A stretch of 64,000 nucleotides of DNA, taken from NCBI RefSeq assembly GCF_000515335.1, contig NZ_KI911563.1, positions 3,624,869 to 3,688,868 on the forward strand. The letters run 5' to 3'. A program made the position numbers and the translations under genes. Of the stretch, positions 1-7,698 are shown piece after piece (position 1 is the stretch's first letter; every line of letters starts with the position of its first letter). The notes under the pieces are model-generated. The model had not been told where the DNA came from and made no database searches. It saw nothing but the letters and a program-made list of their open reading frames with translations. This stretch comes from Cohnella panacarvi Gsoil 349. GTDB taxonomy: Bacteria > Bacillota > Bacilli > Paenibacillales > Paenibacillaceae.

Positions 1-2
1 GT

Positions 3-1238
3 TTAGCTGTCACGTCGGCATGGGATACGTACGCTTCTGCCGAAAAGAAGGAATACGGAAAACAGCTGAAGGTGATCTTGCGCAAGCTTCGCAACTGGGC
101 TAAAGTTTGCCCGGAGCATATCCTGCATAAATCGCTAATGCTTGCCGCCGAGATCGCCAAGGTCAAGGGGGATTTCGCCGATGCGGCGTCCCTGTACGAT
201 CAAGCAGCCGAGAATGCGCGAAGAAGCGGCTATATTCAGCATGAAGCGATGGCTAACGAACGTGCGGGGCGGCTCTATCTGGAGCTGTCCAGACCTACGT
301 TAGCCAAAGGCTATCTGATGAATGCTTATGCGAATTACGATGAGTGGGGCGCGCGAGGGAAAGCGAAGCAGCTGCTGAGCGAACATGGCGAACTGCTGAA
401 TGGCGTCTTAACCGATGCCACGTCGCCTGAAGCAACGGCTGCCGAACAAACGGCTGCAACGAGAGCGGAAGAACTTCCTAGAGATGTGGAAGTATTGGAT
501 ATTTCGATCATTCAGGAGGCGTTCCAATCGATCGCGGGAGAGGCAGACCAGAATCGGCTGCTCGTTCGACTATTTCGCGTCATTCTCGAAAAAGCCGGAG
601 CGCAGAAGGGCTGCATCATTGTAGAGTCTGCCCAGCAGCTTTATGTGGAAGTAATGGCGATGGATGACGGTACGATCGTTCGTCAGAGGGTGCCGCTGGA
701 GCAGTACGGCAACGTTTGTCTGCAAGCCGTTCACTATTCGCTGCATACGGGCGAAACCGTCCTGCTGGACCATGCGGCCAATAGCGGCCCGTTCACTCGG
801 GATGCCTATGTGATGAAACGCCAGTCGAAATCGCTCCTGTGTCTGCCGCTGCCGCTGCACGGCAGACAATCGGGGGTGTTGTATCTGGAAAACAATCTGC
901 TGCCGGGAACTTTCAGTTCGAGCAAGACGGATATGCTATGGTTGCTGGCGACGCAAGCGGTGTTCCTGCTCAAGCTCATTCCGCAATACCAGGAAGAGAG
1001 GGATGCGGGCAATAGCGACGTTGCTCTCCCGCTTGATCCGTTGACGGATCGCGAGATGGAAGTGTTGCAGCTCATGTCGCTTGGTTTATCGAATAAAGAA
1101 ATTGCCGAAAGGCTGCATCTGGTGGTCGGAACCGTCAAGCTTCATATCAACCGGATTTTCAGTAAAATGAATGTGAACAGACGCACGAAAGCGGTGCATG
1201 AAGCGAAAAGAATGAATCTGTTGACAAAAAAGGAATAG
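3..1238 (+). CDS. C-terminal part of large GAF/LuxR regulator (5' truncated)
   Basis: The frame is open from the first base of the window, so only the C-terminal part of a longer protein is present. The first ~100 residues are helical and TPR-like, as at the end of the ATPase/helical region of giant multidomain regulators. A GAF-type domain follows (about residues 150-320 of the visible part). The last ~65 residues are a LuxR/NarL helix-turn-helix beginning LTDREMEVLQLM and containing GLSNKEIAERL and GTVKLHINRIFSKM. Family knowledge: such proteins (Ser/Thr-kinase-like plus AAA/STAND ATPase plus GAF plus output domain) are cytoplasmic signal integrators, here with DNA-binding output. It lies upstream of the peptide cassette at 2.4-6.0 kb and could regulate it, which is inference from proximity. 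The identity of the missing N-terminus is not visible. Confidence 0.85.
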   Translation, partial: LAVTSAWDTYASAEKKEYGKQLKVILRKLRNWAKVCPEHILHKSLMLAAEIAKVKGDFADAASLYDQAAENARRSGYIQHEAMANERAGRLYLELSRPTLAKGYLMNAYANYDEWGARGKAKQLLSEHGELLNGVLTDATSPEATAAEQTAATRAEELPRDVEVLDISIIQEAFQSIAGEADQNRLLVRLFRVILEKAGAQKGCIIVESAQQLYVEVMAMDDGTIVRQRVPLEQYGNVCLQAVHYSLHTGETVLLDHAANSGPFTRDAYVMKRQSKSLLCLPLPLHGRQSGVLYLENNLLPGTFSSSKTDMLWLLATQAVFLLKLIPQYQEERDAGNSDVALPLDPLTDREMEVLQLMSLGLSNKEIAERLHLVVGTVKLHINRIFSKMNVNRRTKAVHEAKRMNLLTKKE

Positions 1239-1298
1239 GTTTGCAGGTAACCCTATGCTTGGCGAATATGGTTTCCGACTTTCTTTACGTGGAGATTT

Positions 1299-2081
1299 TT
1301 GGCGGTTCCAGACTTTCTTTTTTTCGTGATTATCACGTGCAGCGGCAGCCCCAATAAAATCGACAAAAATAGTTCCAGACTTTTTTATCACCTGACAATA
1401 AGTCTTTTTTTCGGTACCGTTAGTGCATTTCTAATCTACAATATTGGATTTGTAATATTGCAGAGTAAAGCCAAAAATGATGTGCTTTCATTGGTTTCGG
1501 CATACACCAACCCTATTACATTGCCGAAAGAACTCGTATATTCGTATGGTTTTGTTTACTCGTTTCTTGCTGTTGGGGCAGTACTTCCCGTATTATTCCT
1601 ATATATGATTATTCAATATTTACACAATGTTCATCTTCCTACTGCAACCAGTAAAAATAAGAGTAAACGGTATCGAGTAATATCAACAGCAGCACTTCTT
1701 CTTCTCGCGGCGCTGGGCGCAGTAACCCTTTATTTCACAATTACGACGGGTCTGTTTCCGCGCTTGGTCTATTTTTTACTATACAGACTGACTGCTCCAA
1801 GCCCGTTCGAACAATTGCTTGAAAACTCAGCAATTCAGTGGGGCGCTTTAGGAAAGAATCTAGCGCAGTTTGATAATGATTATGTATGTGTAGAATTCGC
1901 CCACCCTACGGGAGTCGAGCATAACGTATTGCTCGGATTGAGAATCGCTCATCATGGGAATGAGCTTGTTCTTCGGTCGTTGAATGACAATTCGATTCAC
2001 ACGATCACTTCGGATAGAATGTATGTAAAAACGCTATTGTCGAAACCTGCGGCCGAGATAACGAATTCTTGTTCGATGTAA
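1299..2081 (+). CDS. Hypothetical AT-rich multi-span membrane protein
   Basis: An open frame of up to 260 codons encodes about three hydrophobic segments (roughly residues 30-55, 85-105 and 128-150) followed by a soluble ~100-residue C-terminal domain with the stretch VCVEFAHPTGVEHNVLLGL. I do not recognise the family. The annotated start is uncertain: no good ribosome site precedes 1299, and the first ~25 residues look unlike the rest, so translation may begin later, near residues 27-35. Base composition is clearly more AT-rich than in neighbouring genes, suggesting separate origin. Three similar TTCC(A)GACTTTCTTT-like words surround the start (1272, 1306, 1373). A strong terminator follows at 2153-2190. 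Confidence 0.55.
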   Translation: MAVPDFLFFVIITCSGSPNKIDKNSSRLFYHLTISLFFGTVSAFLIYNIGFVILQSKAKNDVLSLVSAYTNPITLPKELVYSYGFVYSFLAVGAVLPVLFLYMIIQYLHNVHLPTATSKNKSKRYRVISTAALLLLAALGAVTLYFTITTGLFPRLVYFLLYRLTAPSPFEQLLENSAIQWGALGKNLAQFDNDYVCVEFAHPTGVEHNVLLGLRIAHHGNELVLRSLNDNSIHTITSDRMYVKTLLSKPAAEITNSCSM

Positions 2082-2152
2082 TTCAGCGTATGACGATAAG
2101 CTACTCAGTATGGATTTGGTATAATCGCCTTTAGATCTTCGAACTATTGTAG

Positions 2153-2190
2153 GTCCCGATGATGCAGTCGCTCATCGGGACTTTTGTTTT
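2153..2190 (+). terminator. Rho-independent terminator
   Basis: A perfect 10-bp stem GTCCCGATGA / TCATCGGGAC with a 9-nt loop is followed by TTTTGTTTT. It ends the transcript of the membrane protein gene and separates it from the peptide cassette. Confidence 0.85.
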
Positions 2191-2398
2191 ACCTGAGGGT
2201 CATTTGAATCGAAAATTAGCGGGTCGAGCGGTTTTGAAGCGCACGCGTGAGGATATTTGGCCCTGAGAAAATCGATCTAAATTTTGCAACGAATGAGCAC
2301 ATTGGCATATTTACCATAATCTATGCAACTTTTATGATGTTAGTATTGTGCGCCGAAAAGGGCGGGCAATTATACAAAGAGTTAAGGAGGGAAATCAG

Positions 2399-2494
2399 AT
2401 GAAGAAGATTACGGTTAAGAAGACGGAGGCGGTTAAGGTCACGCGATGGCCCAAAGGAACATCCGTCTACATGTGGAAAGGCTGCTATGCTTAA
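2399..2494 (+). CDS. Candidate RiPP precursor peptide, 31 aa
   Basis: ATG at 2399 is preceded by an excellent ribosome site (AAGGAGG, 2383-2395 region, good spacing) and opens a 31-codon frame ending TAA at 2494. The N-terminal half is Lys/Val/Thr-rich with alternating character (KKITVKKTEAVKVT), as expected of a leader that could pair as a beta strand with an RRE/PqqD-like domain. The C-terminal half, RWPKG then TSVYMWKGCYA, is aromatic and carries a single Cys three residues from the end, suggesting a modified core. The next gene encodes a PqqD-like/M50 protease. Assignment as a modified-peptide precursor is inference from size, ribosome site, composition and neighbours; I cannot match it to a named class. 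Alternatives are a signalling peptide or a leader peptide. Confidence 0.6.
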   Translation: MKKITVKKTEAVKVTRWPKGTSVYMWKGCYA

Positions 2495-2513
2495 AAAACC
2501 GTCATTGTAGAAC

Positions 2514-2545
2514 AAAGGAGCGGGGCGCCTGTCGTCCTGCTCTTT
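2514..2545 (+). terminator. Possible attenuator hairpin after the precursor gene
   Basis: AAAG(G)AGCGGG pairs with CCTGCTCTTT around a ~11-nt loop (one bulge, one G-T pair). It is followed by only a short T-rich tail, so it may be a leaky terminator. It could keep precursor transcript levels above those of the downstream genes, as in many peptide operons. This is inference from structure only. Confidence 0.4.
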
Positions 2546-2594
2546 CAATCATTGCATCATTCCGTGATTGGAAGGTGCGGGAGGATTATTTACA

Positions 2595-3800
2595 TTGAAT
2601 CATAACACCGTCAACCTTCATCCTTTGACATTCCTCACAGAGGAAGAAGGCGTGAACATCGGAAGATACGGAACCGACACGTTTGCCGTCTTTCCCGAGG
2701 AAGGCGCCGAGATCGTTCGGAGGTTTCAGGAAGGCAAGACGATATCGGAAGTATGCGAGTGGTACCAAGCGACCTATAACGAGGAACTGGACATAGAGGA
2801 CTTTCTGGCTACCTTGCAAGAGCTAACGTTCATTAAGGAAACGGCCGATGAGACGGACCCAGGCGAGACAAGCTATATTAAAGGGCAACGTCTGGGCCGA
2901 TGGTTATTCAAGTCTCCGGCATATTTGTTATATCTGTTAATCATCGGCGGGGCGGCATGGATGATGTGGAATGATCCGTCGCTATTGCCATCTAGAGAGC
3001 ACATTGCGTTCTCGGAGTATTCGACGATCGTTGTGCTCGGACTGCTCGTAGGCGATTTGCCCGCAACGTTCTTTCACGAAGGAATGCATCTGGCGGCCGG
3101 TCGCCGTTTAGGAATGCCTAGCAAGCTGGGTATTGGCCGCAGAATGTACATGATCGTCTTTGAATCCTCCATGCCGGGTATCTGGGGGATTCCAAAGAAA
3201 CGTAGATACATGCCTTTTCTAGCAGGAATGCTGGCGGATGTGATCTTCTACTCCGCATGCATTCTAGTCGCCGGATGGTTGATCCGCAGCGGCGGCAGCG
3301 CAGGGTGGGCTTCTTATTTGTGCGCGCTGGCGTACTTGACGATCCTTCATTTCGTATGGCAATTTTATTTTTTCCTGCAGACGGACATCTACTATGTGAT
3401 CCTGAACCTTTCGGGAAGTAGAAATTTGCAGCAAGCGGCCCGCGCGACGCTGCGAAATTATTGGTACACGGTGCGTAATGCCAGAGAGAAGAAAATCGAC
3501 ATGTCGCAATTCACGGATCGCGATCGCAAAGTCGCCGGTTGGTATGTATTCTTGTATGCCGGAGGTTGGTTGTTCATGGCGGGCACGCTGCTCTATATGA
3601 CTCCCGTTATGCTCGGATTATTGTGGGATACCTATCATCACCTCGTCTCGGGTACAAGCATTCAACGTTGGGATGCGATCGTCTTTGCGGGTCTAACTTT
3701 TGTGGAATTAGGGTTTGCTGCATATCTATATAGGAAAGAGATCGTTCAACGCAAACGAGCAAGGGCGGGGGTTGCCGCTAACCAAGAACTGGGGGCCTAA
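2595..3800 (+). CDS. PqqD-like/M50 peptide zinc metalloprotease
   Basis: Start chosen at TTG 2595 because GCGGGAGGA lies ~9 nt upstream; this gives 401 residues. Residues ~10-95 resemble a PqqD/RRE-like winged fold (FAVFPEEGAEIVRRFQEGKTISEV...). A multi-span membrane domain follows. HEGMH at residues ~161-165 is the HExxH zinc motif of site-2-type M50 proteases, and LQTDIYYVILNLSGSRNL (Asp near 264) matches the TDxYY...NL motif giving the third zinc ligand in the 'putative peptide zinc metalloprotease' (YydH-like) branch. Such proteins sit in the membrane and are associated with modified-peptide clusters, where they may cleave or export the peptide. It follows the candidate precursor by 100 bp and is followed after 2 bp by the TPR gene, so the three probably form one operon. 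Confidence 0.85.
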   Translation: MNHNTVNLHPLTFLTEEEGVNIGRYGTDTFAVFPEEGAEIVRRFQEGKTISEVCEWYQATYNEELDIEDFLATLQELTFIKETADETDPGETSYIKGQRLGRWLFKSPAYLLYLLIIGGAAWMMWNDPSLLPSREHIAFSEYSTIVVLGLLVGDLPATFFHEGMHLAAGRRLGMPSKLGIGRRMYMIVFESSMPGIWGIPKKRRYMPFLAGMLADVIFYSACILVAGWLIRSGGSAGWASYLCALAYLTILHFVWQFYFFLQTDIYYVILNLSGSRNLQQAARATLRNYWYTVRNAREKKIDMSQFTDRDRKVAGWYVFLYAGGWLFMAGTLLYMTPVMLGLLWDTYHHLVSGTSIQRWDAIVFAGLTFVELGFAAYLYRKEIVQRKRARAGVAANQELGA

Positions 3801-3802
3801 AG

Positions 3803-5998
3803 TTGACGAAAGCAAACGAAAGGCATGTATGGCTGGTTGCTCCTGACCTGAAAGACAGGCAAGCGTATTACGCGGACGATCTAGCATCGGGATTGGCGCT
3901 CGTTGCAGACGGCCATAAGCGTCGAAGGGGGCCCTATACGGCAAGCAACGAATGGCTTAGGCAGCTTGTTCCCGCATTCGCTGGGCGAAGAAGAGAACTG
4001 TTAAGCTTCCATAGCTTTGAAATATTAGCTATCGCTCCGGAACTAAAGACGTATATTCCCGAGCGCATCGAGACATTGACTTCCGCCGCGTCGCATAATG
4101 AACGTGTTCGCTTCTACGCTGGCGTACAAACGCTGCGCATGGCGCATGGATTGACCGACTTCTATATACGGTGCGCGGAGCTGGAAGGGCCGATCACGCT
4201 GATCGTCGAGAACGCTCACGCATGCGATTCGCTGGATGCGGAGTTTTTATCCGTGCTGTTGCGTCGCGCGGAACCTTCCAAAGTCAAAGTGATCGTCAGT
4301 TCGCCGCCGGCTATACAGCCAGGTAAATTGCAAGATGCGATTCGTCTTTATGCGACGCGGGTCGCCGCTCCATCTCGCCGAAGAGATAGCGTAACCTTAC
4401 CCGCTGATCGGTTAGTTGCCGAATATTTCGAATCGGAGTGCACTACCGAATGCGAACAGCTGCAAGCGGCTTATTCCTCCCTACCGGAGGAGAAACGCAA
4501 ATCCCTTCACGATAGTCGTGCCGACGAGCTTGCTCTACTGGATGAGCAGTCGCTTCGCATAGGCGCCATACTCTATCATCTAGAGAAGGGTTCTTCCCCG
4601 GCAAAGGCGCTAGAAGCCCTATTAGACGCCATCGACTACTGCAGCGGAATGGGCTTCTACGAGGCGGTCATCGATTTGGGTCGACGCGGTTGGACGTATA
4701 CCGATTGGGAGAGCATGGTCAAGCAACGTTGGACATTGGCGAATCTCATGGCGTTGGCATATATTTCATTAGATCGGATGGATGACGCGAGGGATCTATA
4801 CGAGGCGGTTTTATCGAATACAAGCGATACGATGATGCATATGGGATGCTATTATGGACTCTCCATGCTTTATACCCGGTACTATGACGAGAAGGATTAC
4901 GAGATTGCCAGATCCTATATCGAACGGAGCATCGCTTGCGCGGCTCAACTCGATGACGAGCGGGAACGCAGCTTCCATACCGTATTCAATCAGAACGGAC
5001 TTGCGCTCATCGAGATGAAAATAGGTCATTTGGATGCCGCATTGGAGATCGTCGCCCAGGGTCGGGAGTTATTAAATAGAGTATTGGAGCCGAAAGAGCA
5101 CATGCTCCTACGCACCGTTCTGCTTAATAACCAAGCCAATCTGCTCGCGGCCAAGAAGGATTGGAACGGCGCGATCGACATCCTCTCCCGCGTCATCGAT
5201 CAAGATCCTTATTATGCGGACTATTATTTCAATCGCGGGAACTACTATAGTTATTGCGGCCGAATGGACGAAGCGCTGGCGGATTACGATCTAGCGATTC
5301 GGTATGGCCCGCCTCTCCCGGCAGTTTACTATAACCGCGCGGGCGTGCTGAATCGTCTTGGGGAAACCGATCGGGCGATAGCCGATTACAGTTGCTTGCT
5401 GGAGCTTGAACCGGATCACCTGGACGGCATGTTGAACCGGGCGACGTTGTATTACGAGTCCGGCCGATTGGAAGATGCGCGCCAAGATACGTTGCGGGGA
5501 CTTAAGTTCGACGAAGGTAATGCGGAATTGCTGTGCACGCTCGGACTGATCGAGATGGCCGAGGGGAACGGGGACGACGCGCTTCGGGCATTGTCCCGCG
5601 CGCTTGAGGCCGATCCGGAATTGACGGAAGCTTTGATGAACCGCGCGGTTCTCTATTATGAACGCCATGAGCCGGATCTGGCCATCGAGGATTTAAATCA
5701 AGCGTTGATCCGACAAGAGAACGCGACGATCTACTACAACCGCGCATGGGTCTACGAATCGCTCGGTCAATGGGAATTGGCAATAAGCGATTATAGGAGA
5801 GCAATGACATTCGATGATGCCGATATCCAGGACATTTATTATCGGCTGGGCTTCTGCTGCTTTCAGGCAGCAGATCATGCTGCGGCCCGCGAACATTGGA
5901 TTCGTCATCTCTCGTTCGGAGACTCGCCTAACACGGAGAACATATTCGGACAAATGCCCGAGCTGGTGCATCTTACGCACTCGCCTACGTCCTCATGA
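3803..5998 (+). CDS. Large TPR protein with STAND-like N-terminal domain
   Basis: 731 residues starting at TTG 3803, two bases after the protease stop, so translation is probably coupled. The first ~300 residues contain the motif HKRRRGPYTASNEWL near residue 37 and a Walker-B-like strand ITLIVENAHACDSLDAEFL (~residue 130), reminiscent of STAND/AAA ATPases. I see no Walker A (GxxxxGKT), so nucleotide use is doubtful. From ~residue 310 to 720 there are about nine or ten tetratricopeptide repeats with motifs such as YYFNRGNYYSYCGRMDEALADY and VYYNRAGVLNRLGETDRAIADY. TPRs bind peptides or proteins, so a scaffold, sensor or immunity role for the peptide is plausible but inferred. No signal peptide; cytoplasmic. 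Confidence 0.8.
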   Translation: MTKANERHVWLVAPDLKDRQAYYADDLASGLALVADGHKRRRGPYTASNEWLRQLVPAFAGRRRELLSFHSFEILAIAPELKTYIPERIETLTSAASHNERVRFYAGVQTLRMAHGLTDFYIRCAELEGPITLIVENAHACDSLDAEFLSVLLRRAEPSKVKVIVSSPPAIQPGKLQDAIRLYATRVAAPSRRRDSVTLPADRLVAEYFESECTTECEQLQAAYSSLPEEKRKSLHDSRADELALLDEQSLRIGAILYHLEKGSSPAKALEALLDAIDYCSGMGFYEAVIDLGRRGWTYTDWESMVKQRWTLANLMALAYISLDRMDDARDLYEAVLSNTSDTMMHMGCYYGLSMLYTRYYDEKDYEIARSYIERSIACAAQLDDERERSFHTVFNQNGLALIEMKIGHLDAALEIVAQGRELLNRVLEPKEHMLLRTVLLNNQANLLAAKKDWNGAIDILSRVIDQDPYYADYYFNRGNYYSYCGRMDEALADYDLAIRYGPPLPAVYYNRAGVLNRLGETDRAIADYSCLLELEPDHLDGMLNRATLYYESGRLEDARQDTLRGLKFDEGNAELLCTLGLIEMAEGNGDDALRALSRALEADPELTEALMNRAVLYYERHEPDLAIEDLNQALIRQENATIYYNRAWVYESLGQWELAISDYRRAMTFDDADIQDIYYRLGFCCFQAADHAAAREHWIRHLSFGDSPNTENIFGQMPELVHLTHSPTSS

Positions 5999-6035
5999 AG
6001 TGAAAAAGAATCTACAGGACTAAAATGGACGCAGA

Positions 6036-6057
6036 CCCGCGAAAGTCGCGGGTTTTT
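6036..6057 (+). terminator. Rho-independent terminator
   Basis: CCCGCGA-AAG-TCGCGGG followed by TTTTT, 40 bp after the TPR gene; it closes the peptide cassette. Confidence 0.85.
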
Positions 6058-6086
6058 CCTGTTTTTTCTATTATTTACTGCAATAC

Positions 6087-6832
6087 CTGACAGGAGGCGC
6101 TTTCTTTTCAGCGCTAACGCTTGCGACGGTTTACTATGCGACGCCAAGCGTCTCGGCTGCCGGTTTTTTTGACAGTTGGAGCGTCCGGCCGTCTCCGGTC
6201 GGCGGAAATTTAAAGGCAGTCGCATACGGCGACGGCAAATATATCGCGGTCGGCTCGATCAGGAGAAAGCAAATAGCGGACGAACGGCAGCGATCTTCTA
6301 TTACGATGAAGCGAAGAGGGTATGGGTGAAAGCAGAAGGAGGTAAAATCGAAGGTAAACGCATCAGCGCGGAAGTCGATCATTTCACGAAGTACGCGGTG
6401 CTGGTCGTCGACGGGGACACGGGCTTGGCCGTAACGGAGGAACCGGCGGCAAAGTCGACGAATGAGACGCCGAATGCCGCATTCCGCGACGTAGTCGGCC
6501 ATTGGGCGGAGTCGAGCATCAACCGGGCGGCGAGCTCCGGGTTCGTCGACGGGTATGCGGACGGCACCTTCCGTCCGAATGCGGAAATCACCCGTTCCGA
6601 GATGGCCGTCATGGTCGCGAATGCTTCGGACCTTATCGTCGATCCGAACGCCGCAACCGGCTTCGCGGACGACAGGCTGATTTCGACGTGGGCGAAAGGC
6701 GCGGTGAACGCCATCCGGACGCTTGGACTCGTGAAGGGCAGAAGCTCGGGCGAATTCGATCCGACAGGCAAGACAACGAGAGCGGAGGCGGTGACTGTTC
6801 TTCTGGGCTTGTTGGACGTGACAAAAGAATAA
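6087..6832 (+). pseudogene. Decayed SLH-domain surface protein gene
   Basis: Two pieces in different frames. The 5' piece (about 6087-6260) encodes a signal-peptide-like stretch, FFSALTLATVYYATPSVSAA, then SWSVRPSPVGG and LKAVAYGDGKYIAVGS, typical of the start of a secreted repeat (propeller-like) protein, but has no start codon. Around 6260-6290 the reading frame shifts. The 3' piece, in the other frame, encodes two S-layer-homology modules (AFRDVVGHWAESSINRAASS, FVDGYADGTFRPNAEITRSE, then a second copy ending with LVKGRSSGEFDPTGKTTRAE). Intact relatives have a long middle, so an internal deletion with frameshift plus loss of the start is the simplest reading. The 3' frame alone could still be translated, but without an export signal. 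Confidence 0.75.
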
Positions 6833-6849
6833 AGGTCATATCGCTTATA

Positions 6850-6900
6850 ACGGCGGCAGTCTTGGACTTGATCTATCCCGGTCCAAGGCTGCCGTCGTTT
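6850..6900 (+). terminator. Long terminator hairpin
   Basis: ACGGCGGCAG-TCTTGGAC pairs with GTCCAAG-GCTGCCGTCGT, followed by a T-rich segment. It lies directly after the SLH remnant. Confidence 0.7.
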
Positions 6901-6930
6901 CGTTTATAGCTGTATTCCGATAATGATTTA

Positions 6931-6959
6931 TTGAATTACGATAAATATTATGCTATATT
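6931..6959 (+). promoter_or_regulatory. Sigma-A-type promoter of the DUF2975 operon
   Basis: TTGAAT (6931-6936), a 17-bp spacer and TATATT (6954-6959), 32 bp upstream of the ATG of the DUF2975 gene. Both hexamers match the consensus at five or four of six positions. Confidence 0.7.
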
Positions 6960-6991
6960 CGATGCGAATCCATTGAACAGAGGTGCAGGTT

Positions 6992-7474
6992 ATGAAACGA
7001 GTACCCACGCTTTTCCTCAAGTCGGCCGTCGTATTGATGGGCATTCCGGTTCTTGCTCTGTGCATTTTCGTCGTGCCCGAGATCGGGAATTTCATGGCGG
7101 AATTGTACCCGGACCACTCGTATTTGAGAGCGCTCGTGTACGTCGATCTATACGCGTCCGCGATCCCGTTCTACGTTGCTCTGTACCAGGCTTTCAACTT
7201 GTTAACCTATATCGACCGCAACGACGCTTTCTCGGAGCAGTCCGTGACGGCCCTCATGCGGATCAAGCAGTGCGCGCTCGCGATCAGCGCGCTGTACGTG
7301 CTTGGTTTACCGCTCTTCTATCTACTCGCGGAGCGGGACGACGCCCCGGGCATTATCCTGATCGGCTTGGTGCTGATCTTCGCGTCCATGGTGGTCGCGG
7401 TGTTCGCCGCCGTCCTGGAGAAGCTGCTGCGGCAGGCGATCGACATGAAATCCGAGAACGATCTTACGGTCTGA
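6992..7474 (+). CDS. DUF2975 membrane protein
   Basis: 160 residues from ATG 6992, chosen over the in-frame GTG at 6983 because GAGGTG lies 6 nt upstream of the ATG. Four hydrophobic segments (about residues 10-30, 45-65, 85-105 and 112-135) and the stretch YLRALVYVDLYASAIPFYVALYQAF match DUF2975 proteins. In Bacillota these are nearly always paired with a small YozG-like XRE regulator, exactly as here (11-bp gap). Function is unknown; a membrane partner whose state influences the regulator is a common inference. Transcribed from the promoter at 6931-6959. Confidence 0.85.
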   Translation: MKRVPTLFLKSAVVLMGIPVLALCIFVVPEIGNFMAELYPDHSYLRALVYVDLYASAIPFYVALYQAFNLLTYIDRNDAFSEQSVTALMRIKQCALAISALYVLGLPLFYLLAERDDAPGIILIGLVLIFASMVVAVFAAVLEKLLRQAIDMKSENDLTV

Positions 7475-7485
7475 GGTGAACGGAA

Positions 7486-7698
7486 ATGGCGATGATTATC
7501 CATATTGACGTGATGCTGGCCAAGCGGAAAATGAGCGTAACGGAGCTGTCGGAGCGTATCGGAATTACGCTGGCGAATCTGTCGGTGCTCAAGAACGGGA
7601 AAGCGAAGGCGATCCGCTTGTCCACCTTGGAGGCGATCTGCAAGGCGCTCGACTGTCAGCCCGGCGATATTCTGGAATACCGCAGCGATGAGCAGTAG
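7486..7698 (+). CDS. yozG: Small XRE (Cro/CI) regulator, YozG-like
   Basis: 70 residues, GAGGTGA ribosome site 7 nt before ATG. The whole protein is one HTH_XRE domain: VMLAKRKMSVTELSERIGIT, LANLSVLKNGKAKAIRLSTL and LEAICKALDCQPGDILEY. This is the standard partner of DUF2975 proteins and probably autoregulates the pair. It overlaps the following DUF817 gene by 11 bp, so all three genes are likely cotranscribed. The gene name is by family resemblance to Bacillus YozG. Confidence 0.85.
   Translation: MAMIIHIDVMLAKRKMSVTELSERIGITLANLSVLKNGKAKAIRLSTLEAICKALDCQPGDILEYRSDEQ

Noticed and set aside
2321..2548. Reverse-strand open frame across the peptide gene
   Set aside because: No ribosome site and no family; it is a shadow of the opposite strand.
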